Shown here piece after piece: positions 19,569 to 29,373 of a DNA stretch of 64,000 nt; the first letter of the stretch is position 1; the number at the start of each line of letters is the position of its first letter. Where the stretch lies: positions 124,001 through 188,000 of the forward strand of contig NZ_ANIE01000003.1 of the NCBI RefSeq assembly GCF_000708045.1, read 5' to 3'. Made by a program: the position numbers and the translations under genes. Under the pieces are notes generated by a model. The model was not told the origin of the DNA, did not search any database, and saw only the letters and a list, made by a program, of their open reading frames with translations. The DNA is from Marinobacter nitratireducens. Its GTDB lineage: Bacteria; Pseudomonadota; Gammaproteobacteria; Pseudomonadales; Oleiphilaceae.

Positions 19569-20876
19569 ATGCAAGTGTCTGTTGAAACGACCTCCAACAT
19601 CGAGCGTCGCATGACGATTGGTGTGCCCGCCCAGGAAATCGATCAGGCGGTCCAGAAACGCCTGCAGGAGACCGCACGTACCGTTCGTCTGAATGGTTTT
19701 CGTCCGGGTAAGGTGCCCATGAGCGTGGTGAAGCGTCGTTTCGGTGCCAGCGTTCGCCAGGAAATCGTTGGCGAGGTCATGCGCGACAACTACATCAAGG
19801 CGCTGCAGGAGCAGGACATTAATCCTGCCGGTTGGCCGCAGTTCGAGCCGAAAACCATGGAAGAAGGCAAGGACCTTGAGTTCGTTGCCGTTTTTGAGGT
19901 TCTGCCTGAAATTGAACTTGGTGACCTGAGCAAGATCTCCGTCGAAAAGATGAAGTCCGAGGTGACTGACAAGGATATCGACACCATGATCGATAACCTC
20001 CGTCGCCAGCAGGCCACCATGAAGGAAGTCAAACGCAAGTCCAAGAACAAGGACGTGCTGACCATCGACTTCAAAGGCTTTGTCGATGGTGAAGAGTTCG
20101 AAGGCGGCGCCGCAGAAGGTCATCGTCTGACTCTGGGCTCCGGTCAGATGATCCCTGGCTTCGAAAAGGCGGTTCAGGGTGGTAAGGCCGGTGAAGACAT
20201 GGAAATTGAAGTCACCTTCCCGGAGGATTACCACAATGAAGACCTGGCGGGTAAGCCTGCCAAGTTCGAAATCAAGATCCACAAGGTTGAAGAGCCTCAG
20301 CTGCCAGAGCTGAACGCCGAATTCTTCCAGAAGTTCGGTATTGAAGCTGAGGACGAAGCTGCGTTCCGTGAAGAAGTTAAGAATAACATGGAGCGTGAGC
20401 TGAAGCAGGCCATCTCTAACAAGGTCAAGAACGATGTTGTTGACGGCCTTCTCGAAACCACCGAACTGGATGTGCCGGCTGCTCTGGTTGATCAGGAAAT
20501 CGATCGCCTGCGCCAGGACGCGGTTCAGCGTTTCGGTGGTCAGGTGGATTTCAAGCAGCTGCCGAAGGAAATCTTTGAAGAGCAGGCCAAGCGTCGCGTC
20601 AAGACCGGTCTGTTGTTCCAGGAAGTGGTTAAGCAGAACGACCTGAAAGCTGATCCTGCCAAGGTGGATGAAAAGATCCAGGAAATCGCTTCTACGTATG
20701 AACAACCTGCAGAGGTTGTAGAGCACTTCAACAGCAATCCTGAACAGAAGTCCCAGATTGAGTCTTCCGTTCTCGAAGACGCTGTTGTTGACTACGTGCT
20801 GGAGCAGGCGAAGGTCAAAGAGAAGAAATACAAGTACGAAGATGCCGTCAAGGCTGGCCAGGCCCAGCAGGGCTGA
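19569..20876 (+). CDS. tig: Trigger factor (ribosome-associated chaperone and peptidyl-prolyl isomerase)
   Basis: 435 residues, family length. Binds ribosomal protein L23 at the exit tunnel and shields nascent chains. The ribosome-binding signature GFRPGKVP lies near residue 44. The FKBP-type isomerase domain follows (VLTIDFKGFVDG to GKPAKFEIKIHKVEEP, about 155-245), then the helical C-terminal chaperone arms. The start ATG has GAGG seven bases upstream. It begins the tig-clpP-clpX-lon block for protein folding and degradation, with its own terminator, so clpP has a separate promoter. Confidence 0.97.
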   Translation: MQVSVETTSNIERRMTIGVPAQEIDQAVQKRLQETARTVRLNGFRPGKVPMSVVKRRFGASVRQEIVGEVMRDNYIKALQEQDINPAGWPQFEPKTMEEGKDLEFVAVFEVLPEIELGDLSKISVEKMKSEVTDKDIDTMIDNLRRQQATMKEVKRKSKNKDVLTIDFKGFVDGEEFEGGAAEGHRLTLGSGQMIPGFEKAVQGGKAGEDMEIEVTFPEDYHNEDLAGKPAKFEIKIHKVEEPQLPELNAEFFQKFGIEAEDEAAFREEVKNNMERELKQAISNKVKNDVVDGLLETTELDVPAALVDQEIDRLRQDAVQRFGGQVDFKQLPKEIFEEQAKRRVKTGLLFQEVVKQNDLKADPAKVDEKIQEIASTYEQPAEVVEHFNSNPEQKSQIESSVLEDAVVDYVLEQAKVKEKKYKYEDAVKAGQAQQG

Positions 20877-20922
20877 TCGTACCGGAGTTGGAGTTGAATC
20901 CGGCTCCGATGGCCGACCCGAG

Positions 20923-20949
20923 AAAACAGCCGGCATGTCCGGCTGTTTT
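20923..20949 (+). terminator. Terminator of tig
   Basis: 11-bp stem AAAACAGCCGG/CCGGCTGTTTT with loop CATGT. It precedes the clpP promoter. Confidence 0.88.
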
Positions 20950-20992
20950 CATCTGGGGCCACTGCTGGCAAAGTATGGGGTGGAATTACACC

Positions 20993-20998
20993 TATAAT
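20993..20998 (+). promoter_or_regulatory. -10 element of clpP
   Basis: A perfect TATAAT lies 55 bases before the chosen clpP start. It overlaps an in-frame upstream ATG (20997), which argues that this ATG is not the start codon. No clear -35 is visible. Confidence 0.6.
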
Positions 20999-21053
20999 GA
21001 ATGACGTGGCGGCGAGTCCACGATCCATTGTCCATAAGGAGTTCAGGCGCATC

Positions 21054-21689
21054 ATGACGCAGAAACCAATTGATGGTCCCGCAATGGTAACCAGTTCCGG
21101 CCTGGTGCCGATCGTAATCGAGCAAACCGCTCGGGGTGAGCGATCTTTCGATATCTATTCCCGTTTGCTCAAAGAGCGCGTGATTTTCCTGGTCGGTCCG
21201 GTGGAAGACCACATGGCCAATCTGGTCGTGGCCCAGTTGCTTTTCCTGGAATCCGAAAATCCGGACAAGGACATTCATTTGTACATCAATAGCCCTGGCG
21301 GGTCTGTGACCGCGGGGATGTCCATCTACGACACCATGCAGTTCATCAAGCCGGATGTGGCCACGCTCTGCATTGGTCAGGCGGCCAGTATGGGTGCTTT
21401 CCTGCTTGCGGGGGGCGCCGCTGGCAAACGTGCCTGCTTACCCAACTCCCGGGTCATGATTCATCAGCCGCTGGGTGGCTATCAGGGCCAGGCGACCGAC
21501 ATCGAGATTCACACCCGTGAAATTCTCAAGATTCGCCATACCCTGAATTCAATCCTGGCTCACCACACCGGGCAGGATCTTGAGACTATCGCCAAAGATA
21601 CAGATCGTGACAATTTTATGGATCCGAATCAGGCGAAAGAGTACGGCCTGATTGATTCGGTACTTGATAAGCGCGTACCGAATCAATAA
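21054..21689 (+). CDS. clpP: ATP-dependent Clp protease proteolytic subunit
   Basis: 211 residues from ATG 21054. A serine peptidase that forms the 14-mer chamber docked by ClpX or ClpA. The triad is Ser112 (GQAASMGAF), His137 (MIHQPLGG) and Asp186 (DRDNF), one residue offset from the E. coli precursor numbers, which supports this start. A short N-terminal propeptide is likely. AGGAG lies somewhat far (about 13 bases) from the ATG. clpX follows 86 bp later in the same direction. Confidence 0.95.
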   Translation: MTQKPIDGPAMVTSSGLVPIVIEQTARGERSFDIYSRLLKERVIFLVGPVEDHMANLVVAQLLFLESENPDKDIHLYINSPGGSVTAGMSIYDTMQFIKPDVATLCIGQAASMGAFLLAGGAAGKRACLPNSRVMIHQPLGGYQGQATDIEIHTREILKIRHTLNSILAHHTGQDLETIAKDTDRDNFMDPNQAKEYGLIDSVLDKRVPNQ

Positions 21690-21775
21690 TACTGGAAGTA
21701 AGTGCATCATTATTGGCCGGCGCTCCAGTCCGTAGCGTCCCGTAGCGTCGGCAAAACGGAAACAGAGGTAATTCA

Positions 21776-23059
21776 ATGGCAGATGAAAGAAACGGCAGGG
21801 GCGACGATAACGGCAAGTTGCTTTACTGCTCGTTTTGCGGAAAGAGCCAGCATGAAGTCCGCAAGCTCATTGCAGGGCCCTCGGTGTTCATCTGCGACGA
21901 GTGCGTAGACCTGTGCAATGACATTATCCGGGAAGAGATCCAGGAAAATGCACAGGAGGAGGCGAGTGATCGTCTGCCGACGCCGGCCGAAATCCGCGAC
22001 ACTCTGAATGAATACGTGATTGGTCAGGACCGCGCCAAGGTCGTGTTGTCTGTGGCGGTGTATAACCACTACAAGCGCCTGCGCTATGGCGAGGGCAAAT
22101 CCGACGTTGAGCTTGGCAAGAGTAACATTCTGCTCATTGGTCCTACCGGGAGCGGTAAGACCCTGCTGGCAGAAACTCTGGCCCGGATGCTGAATGTTCC
22201 GTTCACCATCGCAGATGCCACCACGCTGACAGAAGCGGGTTATGTGGGTGAGGACGTCGAGAACATCATCCAGAAGTTGCTGCAGAAGTGTGACTATGAT
22301 GTCGACAAGGCGCAGCGGGGAATTGTATACATCGATGAGATCGACAAGATTTCCCGTAAATCGGACAATCCGTCGATTACCCGTGATGTGTCGGGTGAGG
22401 GCGTGCAGCAGGCATTGCTCAAGCTGATTGAAGGCACTGTGGCGTCCGTACCTCCCCAGGGTGGGCGGAAGCATCCGCAGCAGGAATTTCTCCAGGTTGA
22501 TACCGGGAACATCCTTTTCATCTGTGGTGGGGCCTTTGCCGGGTTGGACAAGGTTATTCAGGAACGATCCGAACGAAGCTCCATCGGTTTCTCTGCCACC
22601 GTCGTCAGCCAGGACGATAGCAAGAGCACCGGTGACATCATCAAGGACGTCGAGACAGAGGACCTGGTCAAGTTTGGATTGATTCCGGAGTTTGTTGGTC
22701 GTCTTCCGGTGGTGGCAACGCTGACCGAGTTGGACGAAGCGGCATTGGTTCAGATTCTGACCGAGCCCAAGAATGCCCTGACCAAGCAATACCAGAAGCT
22801 CTTTGATATGGAAGGTGTTGAGCTCGATTTCCGTGAAGACGCCCTCAGGGCGGTGGCCCACAAGGCTATGGAGCGGAAAACCGGTGCTCGAGGCCTGCGC
22901 TCAATCATGGAAGCGACGCTTCTGGATACCATGTACCAGATTCCGTCCGAGCACGATGTGAGCAAGGTTGTGATCGACGAGAGCGTTATCAAGGGCGACT
23001 CCGAACCTTTCAAGATATACGACAGTAGCGACCATGCGAAGGCTGTTCCCGAGGATTGA
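21776..23059 (+). CDS. clpX: ATP-dependent unfoldase ClpX
   Basis: 427 residues. A hexameric AAA+ unfoldase that selects substrates and feeds ClpP. The N-terminal zinc-binding domain has Cys18, Cys21, Cys40 and Cys43. Walker A is GPTGSGKT and Walker B is [10 protein letters not shown]. The ClpP-docking IGF loop is not exactly IGF; the region reads SIGFSATV near residue 265, which fits. The RGLRSIMEA sensor-2 region is present. A GAGG ribosome binding site precedes the ATG. It is probably co-transcribed with clpP and is followed by a perfect terminator. Confidence 0.97.
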   Translation: MADERNGRGDDNGKLLYCSFCGKSQHEVRKLIAGPSVFICDECVDLCNDIIREEIQENAQEEASDRLPTPAEIRDTLNEYVIGQDRAKVVLSVAVYNHYKRLRYGEGKSDVELGKSNILLIGPTGSGKTLLAETLARMLNVPFTIADATTLTEAGYVGEDVENIIQKLLQKCDYDVDKAQRGIVYIDEIDKISRKSDNPSITRDVSGEGVQQALLKLIEGTVASVPPQGGRKHPQQEFLQVDTGNILFICGGAFAGLDKVIQERSERSSIGFSATVVSQDDSKSTGDIIKDVETEDLVKFGLIPEFVGRLPVVATLTELDEAALVQILTEPKNALTKQYQKLFDMEGVELDFREDALRAVAHKAMERKTGARGLRSIMEATLLDTMYQIPSEHDVSKVVIDESVIKGDSEPFKIYDSSDHAKAVPED

Positions 23060-23082
23060 AGCTTTCGTGCTCGCATTGTTTA

Positions 23083-23116
23083 TGAGAAAAGGGGCGGCAA
23101 CGCCCCTTTTCTCATT
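23083..23116 (+). terminator. Terminator of clpX
   Basis: 14-bp perfect stem TGAGAAAAGGGGCG with its complement around a GCAA tetraloop (23083-23114). Confidence 0.92.
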
Positions 23117-23157
23117 CTGTATCCCTTTTCTCCCTTCTCGTTTCGTTTCGTAAAAAG

Positions 23158-23184
23158 ATTGCAATTTCCGAAGCTGCCCCAATG
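23158..23184 (+). promoter_or_regulatory. Candidate heat-shock (sigma-32) promoter of lon
   Basis: ATTGCAA followed 12 bases later by CCCCAATG resembles the sigma-32 pattern CTTGAAA-N(13-15)-CCCCATNT, about 40 bases before the lon start. The -35 part is weak, so this is tentative. Confidence 0.4.
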
Positions 23185-23225
23185 AAGGGTGATATGCTGA
23201 AAGAAATACCGTCAGAGGATTCCCT

Positions 23226-25643
23226 ATGACCCGGATACCCGAACATACCGTGCAAGATTACCCGATGCTGCCGTTGCGAGACGTGGTGGTCTTCCCGCAC
23301 ATGGTGGTCCCGCTCTTTGTGGGCCGAGAGAAATCCATCCAGGCGCTTGAAGCGGCCATGGAGGGAAGCAAGGAAATCCTACTGGTAGCCCAGCGCGATG
23401 CGTCTACTGATGAGCCCGGTCCTGAGGATGTGTTCGAGATGGGCACGCTGGCCACGGTTCTGCAGATGTTGCGTTTGCCCGATGGCACAGTAAAGGTGCT
23501 GGTTGAGGGCAACTCGCGCGCCACAATCAGCGATATCGCCGAGGGTGACTACCTCTCGGGCGGTGCAGTGTTGATGGATGAAGAGGCACTGCCTGAGCGC
23601 GAGCAGGAAGTGTTGATCAAGACCTTGATGGATGAGTTCGAGAAGTATGTGAAGCTCTCCAAGAAGGTCCCCTCTGAAGTATCCAACGCGCTGACAGGTA
23701 TTGACGAGTTGGAGCGGCTGGCAGACACCATGGCGGCGCACCTGGAAATGCGCATTCCCGAGAAGCAGGAACTGCTGGAAGCGCTGGATATCCGCAAGCG
23801 GGTAGACCTGTTGCTTGGCAAACTCGATGGCGAGATTGACCTTATTGAGGTTGAAAAGCGCATCCGCGGGCGTGTGAAAAAGCAGATGGAGCGCAGTCAG
23901 CGGGAGTACTACCTCAACGAGCAGATGAAGGCCATCCAGAAAGAGATGGGGCAGCTCGGCGAGGGCAACAACGACTTCGAAGAGCTGGAGCAGAAGCTCG
24001 AAGAAGCCGGTTTGCCGGAAGAGGCCAGGAAGAAAACCGAGACCGAACTCAACAAGCTTAAGATGATGTCACCGATGTCTGCTGAGGCAACGGTGGTTCG
24101 CGGCTACATCGACTGGATGCTGGCGATTCCCTGGAAGAAGCGGAGTCGTGTGCGTCATAACCTCGAGAAGGCGCGGGAAATTCTGGATCGGGATCACTAC
24201 GGTCTTGATGAAGTCAAAGAGCGTATTCTCGAATATCTGGCCGTCCAGAGTCGGGTGAAGAAGGTCAAGGGACCAGTGCTGTGCCTGGTAGGGCCCCCGG
24301 GGGTTGGTAAGACCTCGCTGGGGCAGTCTATTGCCAAGGCAACTAATCGCAAATACACCCGTATGGCCCTGGGTGGCGTGAGGGACGAAGCTGAGATTCG
24401 CGGCCATCGTAAGACCTATATCGGCGCCTTGCCTGGTAAGCTTCTGCAGAAGTTGTCCAAGGTCGAGGTCAAGAACCCTCTGTTCCTGTTCGACGAGATC
24501 GACAAGATGGGAATGGATCACCGTGGTGATCCGGCATCTGCGCTGCTCGAAGTCTTGGACCCCGAGCAAAACCACACATTCAACGATCACTACCTTGAGG
24601 TGGATTACGATCTCTCGGATGTGATGTTCGTGTGTACATCGAATTCAATGGATATTCCGCCGGCGTTGATGGACCGGATGGAGATTATTCGCATTCCGGG
24701 CTACACCGAAGACGAAAAGGTGAACATCGCCCTCCGATACCTGCTGCCGAAGCAGATCAAGGCCAATGGTCTGGGTAAGGACGAACTTAAGATTCCCGAG
24801 GAAACGCTTCGGGACCTGATCCGGTACTACACCCGTGAGGCCGGTGTCAGGGGGCTGGAGCGGGAGATCGCCAAGATCTGCCGCAAGGTGGTCCGCGAGC
24901 ATGTAGAAGGCTCTGAGAAGGCACCTGTGACGCTCAGTCCGGACATGCTGGAGGACTACTCCGGCGTCAAGAAGTTCAAGTACGGACTGGCTGAAGAGAA
25001 GAATCAGATCGGTCAGGTAACGGGGCTGGCATGGACTCAGGTTGGCGGTGAATTACTGACGATCGAATGTGCGCTGACTCCGGGCAAAGGCCGAGTTGTC
25101 AAAACCGGTTCCCTGGGCGATGTCATGCAGGAGTCCATCCAGACGGCCTTGACCGTGGTTCGAAGCCGGGCTCCGGGACTGGGTGTGGCCGACGATTTCC
25201 ACGAGAAGCACGATCTTCATGTCCACGTTCCCGAGGGTGCGACCCCCAAAGATGGTCCCAGTGCGGGTATTGGTATGTGCACAGCTCTCGTTTCCGCGCT
25301 GACAAGGATTCCCGTGCGGGCAGACGTCGCAATGACCGGTGAGATCACTCTCCGGGGTCGTGTTCTGGCGATTGGCGGACTCAAGGAAAAGCTGCTTGCA
25401 GCTCATCGCGGTGGCATCAAGACGGTGTTGATACCGGATGAAAATGTTCGGGATCTCAAGGAGATACCTGACAATATCAAAGAGTCGCTAGAGATCCGGC
25501 CGGTCAAGTGGATTGATGAAGTTCTGGACATTGCGCTGGCCTACCCGCCGGAGCCCCGTGCGGAAGATTCGTCGGCAAAATCCGGGGCAGGAAATCCTCG
25601 TGACGATGAAAGCGACAGTGCGGAGCGCATAAATACGCATTAA
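23226..25643 (+). CDS. lon: ATP-dependent protease Lon
   Basis: 805 residues. A homo-oligomeric AAA+ serine protease that degrades misfolded and regulatory proteins. It contains the N-terminal substrate domain ([15 protein letters not shown]), Walker A GPPGVGKT near residue 356 and Walker B LFDEIDKM. The Ser-Lys dyad is Ser679 (DGPSAGIG) and Lys722 ([14 protein letters not shown]), the same numbers as E. coli Lon. The start has AGAGGA six bases upstream. The C-terminal tail (from ~785) is acidic and variable. It is flanked by the clpX terminator and the hupB promoter, so it is transcribed alone. Confidence 0.97.
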   Translation: MTRIPEHTVQDYPMLPLRDVVVFPHMVVPLFVGREKSIQALEAAMEGSKEILLVAQRDASTDEPGPEDVFEMGTLATVLQMLRLPDGTVKVLVEGNSRATISDIAEGDYLSGGAVLMDEEALPEREQEVLIKTLMDEFEKYVKLSKKVPSEVSNALTGIDELERLADTMAAHLEMRIPEKQELLEALDIRKRVDLLLGKLDGEIDLIEVEKRIRGRVKKQMERSQREYYLNEQMKAIQKEMGQLGEGNNDFEELEQKLEEAGLPEEARKKTETELNKLKMMSPMSAEATVVRGYIDWMLAIPWKKRSRVRHNLEKAREILDRDHYGLDEVKERILEYLAVQSRVKKVKGPVLCLVGPPGVGKTSLGQSIAKATNRKYTRMALGGVRDEAEIRGHRKTYIGALPGKLLQKLSKVEVKNPLFLFDEIDKMGMDHRGDPASALLEVLDPEQNHTFNDHYLEVDYDLSDVMFVCTSNSMDIPPALMDRMEIIRIPGYTEDEKVNIALRYLLPKQIKANGLGKDELKIPEETLRDLIRYYTREAGVRGLEREIAKICRKVVREHVEGSEKAPVTLSPDMLEDYSGVKKFKYGLAEEKNQIGQVTGLAWTQVGGELLTIECALTPGKGRVVKTGSLGDVMQESIQTALTVVRSRAPGLGVADDFHEKHDLHVHVPEGATPKDGPSAGIGMCTALVSALTRIPVRADVAMTGEITLRGRVLAIGGLKEKLLAAHRGGIKTVLIPDENVRDLKEIPDNIKESLEIRPVKWIDEVLDIALAYPPEPRAEDSSAKSGAGNPRDDESDSAERINTH

Positions 25644-25658
25644 AGCCTTGATGAGTTG

Positions 25659-25688
25659 TTGACACGCCGGAGAGCCCATTGGTATAAC
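25659..25688 (+). promoter_or_regulatory. Sigma-70 promoter of hupB
   Basis: Consensus TTGACA (25659-25664), 18-bp spacer, TATAAC (25683-25688). It implies an unusually long untranslated leader of about 185 bases before the hupB GTG. Confidence 0.8.
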
Positions 25689-25881
25689 TGTTTCGCCGTG
25701 AAGCAGCCAATACCAAGGGCTCCCGCGCAGTAAGTGCCTATTCCGAACGCCGGCTAACAACCGAAAGGAATAAGAAAACTGAAGAATGGAATTCTCTGAC
25801 CGCTTATGCGATAGTCGAGAACGTCCGAGAAAAAACAAACCAACCTATAACATCTTCAACCTGGAATCGAAGGGGTTTAGT

Positions 25882-26154
25882 GTGAACAAGTCCGAACTAA
25901 TCGATGCAATTGCAGAGTCCGCAGATATCTCCAAAGCCGCCGCTGGCCGTGCTCTGGACGCAATGACCAACTCTATCACCGGTGCACTGAAAAAAGGCGA
26001 TCAGGTAACTCTGATCGGTTTTGGTACTTTCTCTGTTAAAGAGCGTGCTGCTCGTACTGGTCGTAACCCGCAGACTGGTGCCGAGATCAAGATTCCGGCC
26101 TCCAAAGTGCCTGGCTTCAAGGCTGGCAAGGCCCTGAAAGACGCCGTTAAGTAA
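25882..26154 (+). CDS. hupB: DNA-binding protein HU-beta
   Basis: 90 residues from GTG 25882 ([18 protein letters not shown]), preceded by AAGGGG. An in-frame ATG at 25786 would add 32 residues absent from HU proteins. HU is a nucleoid protein that bends DNA as a dimer. The arm signature [20 protein letters not shown] is present, and the C-terminus [10 protein letters not shown] is typical. Placed between lon and ppiD as in E. coli and Pseudomonas. The long leader upstream could carry post-transcriptional control, but I saw no known riboswitch. Confidence 0.95.
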   Translation: MNKSELIDAIAESADISKAAAGRALDAMTNSITGALKKGDQVTLIGFGTFSVKERAARTGRNPQTGAEIKIPASKVPGFKAGKALKDAVK

Positions 26155-26204
26155 CGGTTCTTTCTCTGGCGGTTCCCTTCAAACGGAGCTGTCCTAGAAG
26201 ATTC

Positions 26205-26234
26205 AAGGCGCATTCCGACAGGGTGCGCCTTTTT
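26205..26234 (+). terminator. Terminator of hupB
   Basis: Stem AAGGCGCA/TGCGCCTT (26205-26231) with an 11-base loop, followed by T residues. Confidence 0.8.
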
Positions 26235-26306
26235 ACGTTCAGCGCACCCAAAGATCGTCGCTAATTGATAACAACCGCACGACCTTGACAGGGATTCGAG
26301 AAAAAC

Positions 26307-28160
26307 ATGCTTCAAGATATTCGGGAAAACTCCCAGGGCACCATTGCCAAGATCATTATTGGTCTGTTGATTGTGTCGCTTTCGATCTGGGGAATGGATG
26401 CCATCATTGGCGGGTTCTCCGGCGAGCCGGAAGTGGCTACAGTGAACGGCGAAGACATTACCGAGCGGGACTTTCTGCGTCTGGTTCAGATTGAAAGCCA
26501 GCGCCGCCTGGCCAACATGGAGACGCCTGATCCGTCCTTGCTCAATGAAGATCAGATCCGCAAGGATGTCTTGGAGTCTCTGATACAGCAGCAGGTGTTG
26601 ACTCAGGATGCGAACGAGCAGGGCCTGGAGCTCAGCGACAGCGACATTGATGCCCTGATCAGGCAGATGCCCCAGTTCCAGATCGACGGAAAATACAGTC
26701 CTGAGCGCCTTGCCGCGGCGGTTCGCAATATGGGTATGGGAATCGCCGAGTTCCGCCAAACCATGCGCAAGCAGTACGTGATCAACCAGATCCGGGCAGG
26801 CATTGCCCAGAGCGGTTTCGCCGCCGGAGAGAATGCCAGCCAGCTTCTGAGTATTCAGAACCAGACTCGTGATTTCCGCACTCTGACCATTCCGGCTGAG
26901 TCTGTTGCCGATCAGGTTGAAGTGACGGACGCAGAAATCCAGTCCTACTACGATGACAATCGTTCAAGCTTCCAGCAGCCTGAGCAGGTTGATGCTGCGT
27001 ACATTTCCCTGTCACTGGGCGCGCTTGCCGAGTCTGTGGACGTGAGTGATGAAGAGCTGCAGGCGTACTATGAGCAGCGTTCCGATGACCTGGCTCGCGA
27101 AGAACGCCGGGCTGCCCATATTCTGATAGAAGACGGTGCCGATGCCGATAAGACCATTGCTGAGATCCAGAAGCGTCTGGCTGATGGCGAGGCGTTTTCC
27201 GATCTTGCGAAAGAGTACTCCATTGACACCATATCCGCAGAGCAGGGCGGTGATCTCGGGTTTGCTGGCCGGGGAGTGTACGATCCCGACTTCGAGGAGG
27301 CTCTCTTTGCGCTGGAGCCGGGTGAGGTTTCTGCAGCGGTGGAGACCAGCTTTGGCGTTCACCTGATCCAGCTAGAAGATGTCCGCCGTTCCGAGGTGCC
27401 ACCTCTGGAAGAGTTGGCGGGACAACTTCGCGGCGAGCTGGCGCGTGACAAGGCTGAGGAGCGCTTTGCCGAGGTGCGTACCCAGTTGGCGGATGCGGCT
27501 TACTCTGCCGAGAATCTGACTGATCCTGCCGAGGAGTTTGGATTGGAGGTGCGTGAGGCGCGTGGCATCACTCGTGACGGCGGTTCTGCTCCGTTCGATC
27601 ACGAGGGTCTGGTGAGACAGCTGTATTCCGAAGATGTGTTACAGGGCGGCTATAACACGGAGCTGATTGATATTGGAGACAATGTGTCTGTGGTTGCCCG
27701 GGTGCGCGAGCATCGGGACGCGCAACAGCTGACTGTTGATCAGGTTCGGGAAGATATCCGGGGCGTGCTTGTTACCCGGAAGACCCGGGAAGCGCTGGCT
27801 GATCGTGCCGAAGAAATCATTTCGTCCCTGGAAGACGGGCAGTCCCTGGAAGATCTCGAAGCGGGTAGTTGGCAGGCATTCGAGGAGCAGGGGCGAACGT
27901 CCCCGGAAGTGGGTATGTCGGTGATGCAAACCGTCTTCTCCATGGCGCGCCCGGATGAAGGTGGTGTCCGCTATGGTAAGAACGTAAGCCCTGAGCAGGC
28001 TGTGGTGGTTGCTCTTGATGACGTTCGCGAGGGCGAAGTGGATCAGGATGCTTCTGAGTTCCAGCAACTGACGCAGTTTCTGGCTTCGCTGGAAGGGCAG
28101 CGAGAATACGCCGCCTATCAGCAGTATCTCCGCAACAAGGCGGAGGTGGAGCGCCCGTAA
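26307..28160 (+). CDS. ppiD: Periplasmic folding chaperone PpiD (SurA_N/parvulin domains)
   Basis: 617 residues. An inner-membrane-anchored periplasmic chaperone acting near the Sec translocon. One transmembrane anchor lies at about residues 13-34 (IIIGLLIVSLSIWGMDAIIGG). A SurA_N-like domain follows (VATVNGEDITERDFLRLVQ), then a parvulin-type domain at about 265-355 (AAHILIEDGAD, DLGFAGRGVYDPDFEEALF, TSFGVHLIQLEDV). The C-terminal half is a further chaperone region. Family length and gene order after hupB agree with PpiD. It ends at a good terminator. Confidence 0.93.
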   Translation: MLQDIRENSQGTIAKIIIGLLIVSLSIWGMDAIIGGFSGEPEVATVNGEDITERDFLRLVQIESQRRLANMETPDPSLLNEDQIRKDVLESLIQQQVLTQDANEQGLELSDSDIDALIRQMPQFQIDGKYSPERLAAAVRNMGMGIAEFRQTMRKQYVINQIRAGIAQSGFAAGENASQLLSIQNQTRDFRTLTIPAESVADQVEVTDAEIQSYYDDNRSSFQQPEQVDAAYISLSLGALAESVDVSDEELQAYYEQRSDDLAREERRAAHILIEDGADADKTIAEIQKRLADGEAFSDLAKEYSIDTISAEQGGDLGFAGRGVYDPDFEEALFALEPGEVSAAVETSFGVHLIQLEDVRRSEVPPLEELAGQLRGELARDKAEERFAEVRTQLADAAYSAENLTDPAEEFGLEVREARGITRDGGSAPFDHEGLVRQLYSEDVLQGGYNTELIDIGDNVSVVARVREHRDAQQLTVDQVREDIRGVLVTRKTREALADRAEEIISSLEDGQSLEDLEAGSWQAFEEQGRTSPEVGMSVMQTVFSMARPDEGGVRYGKNVSPEQAVVVALDDVREGEVDQDASEFQQLTQFLASLEGQREYAAYQQYLRNKAEVERP

Positions 28161-28181
28161 CGGTGCCCAGGCGGTATAGCG

Positions 28182-28210
28182 AAAGCCCGGCAGTTTGCCG
28201 GGCTTTTTTG
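28182..28210. terminator. Terminator between ppiD and hexR
   Basis: 11-bp stem AAAGCCCGGCA/TGCCGGGCTTT with a GTT loop and T-run. The A bases on the left allow some action on the convergent hexR transcript. Confidence 0.88.
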
Positions 28211-28220
28211 TGCCTTTAAC

Positions 28221-29093
28221 TCAGGAGGATGGGAAACGGGTTGGTTTCAGGCTTTCCTTGATCTTCTTGAGGTGACCGAGGAAATCTGCGCCACGTTTGA
28301 GGGTGACACCGGTTGCGAGGATGTCGATCACCGTAAGATGAATGATGCGTGAGGACATGGGCATGTAGACCTCGGTATCCTCCGGTGCGGTGACACCCAG
28401 GACGGCCGTACAGATCTCGGCCAGCGGTGAATCCGGGTTGGTGATGCCGATGACCGTCGCACCGTTGGACCTGGCTAATTGCGCGATATCGACGGTTTCA
28501 CGGGTTCTGCCGGTATAGGAGATGAGCACCATGACATCACCAACATTTGCACCAGCAGCAACCATCCGTTGCATCAGTGCGTCATCATAGGACATGACGG
28601 GAATGTTGAAGCGGAAAAACTTGTGCTGGGCATCCATCGCGACGGCGGCGGAGCCGCCCATGCCAAAGAAGTTTATCTGCTTGGCCTGGATCAGGTAGTC
28701 GATGACAACGGACAGTTCTCTCGGATCCAGTGCTTGCCTTGCCTTGTCCAGATTTGCAATGGTGCTCAGCATGATCTTGTCAGCGAACTCTGCAACGGTA
28801 TCGTCCGGTTCTACGTTCTGCCCGACGTAAGGTGTACCAGTGGCGATGCTTTGCGCAAGGCGAATCTTGAAGTCTGGAAAGCCGGTGGCAGAGAAGCCGC
28901 GACAGAAGCGGTTGACTGTCGGCTCGCTAACATCTGCGGCACGGGCCAGGGCGGCAATGCTGTAGCGGGTTGCTGCGCTCGGGTCCCGGAGTATCGCTTC
29001 CGCCACTTTGCGCTCGGATTTGTTGAGGCTGTCGAGACGGGCCTGAATATCCTCAAGCAGGTTGTCGTCGCGGTGTGCCTGGTTGCTGGCCAT
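28221..29093 (-). CDS. hexR: HexR-type transcriptional regulator (RpiR family) of central carbon metabolism
   Basis: 290 residues from ATG 29093. GGGAG lies 8 bases upstream, inside the five codons after the alternative ATG at 29108. The N-terminal helix-turn-helix of the RpiR family ([20 protein letters not shown]) is followed by a sugar-isomerase (SIS) domain ([42 protein letters not shown]) that senses 2-keto-3-deoxy-6-phosphogluconate in characterised members. HexR represses zwf, edd, eda and related genes in Pseudomonas and Shewanella. Here it is divergent from zwf-pgl-eda, which supports the name. Candidate boxes are listed separately. Confidence 0.93.
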   Translation of the reverse strand: MASNQAHRDDNLLEDIQARLDSLNKSERKVAEAILRDPSAATRYSIAALARAADVSEPTVNRFCRGFSATGFPDFKIRLAQSIATGTPYVGQNVEPDDTVAEFADKIMLSTIANLDKARQALDPRELSVVIDYLIQAKQINFFGMGGSAAVAMDAQHKFFRFNIPVMSYDDALMQRMVAAGANVGDVMVLISYTGRTRETVDIAQLARSNGATVIGITNPDSPLAEICTAVLGVTAPEDTEVYMPMSSRIIHLTVIDILATGVTLKRGADFLGHLKKIKESLKPTRFPSS

Positions 29094-29168
29094 CAAGGAG
29101 GCTCCCATGATTCATGGCTGTCGTTGATTTAAAAACGGCCCGATTATACCGCTTTTCTAAAGGTTTAG

Positions 29169-29183
29169 CGTAGTAAAGCTATC
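29169..29183. promoter_or_regulatory. Candidate HexR box upstream of zwf
   Basis: On the minus strand it reads GATAGCTTTACTACG, partly matching the reported HexR consensus TGTARTNNNAYTACA. Its closest relative in the window lies upstream of edd (GATACTTTTACTACA). A second AT-rich near-palindrome, TTACTTAAAGTTA, lies at 29231-29243 in the same gap. Confidence 0.45.
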
Positions 29184-29373
29184 ATACTGGCAGTGGAGTT
29201 CTTGGATTCGTCAGATTTCAATGCCAATATTTACTTAAAGTTACGACATTCCGCCCATGTCCTACCTGTCCGCTTTCAGGGTCAGCCCGTTGTTGGCGAG
29301 ATAGTTGCTTGGCTCTAAAGTGTTGGGGAGCGCCCGTCGGAACACAGTGGAATGACACGGAGAATCAGAGATC

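Noticed and set aside
19536..20936. 466-codon open frame opposite tig
   Set aside because: Antisense shadow of trigger factor produced by its codon bias; no recognisable domain.
20997..21053. Upstream in-frame ATG for clpP
   Set aside because: It overlaps the TATAAT -10 element, and the later ATG gives catalytic residue numbers matching E. coli ClpP to within one.
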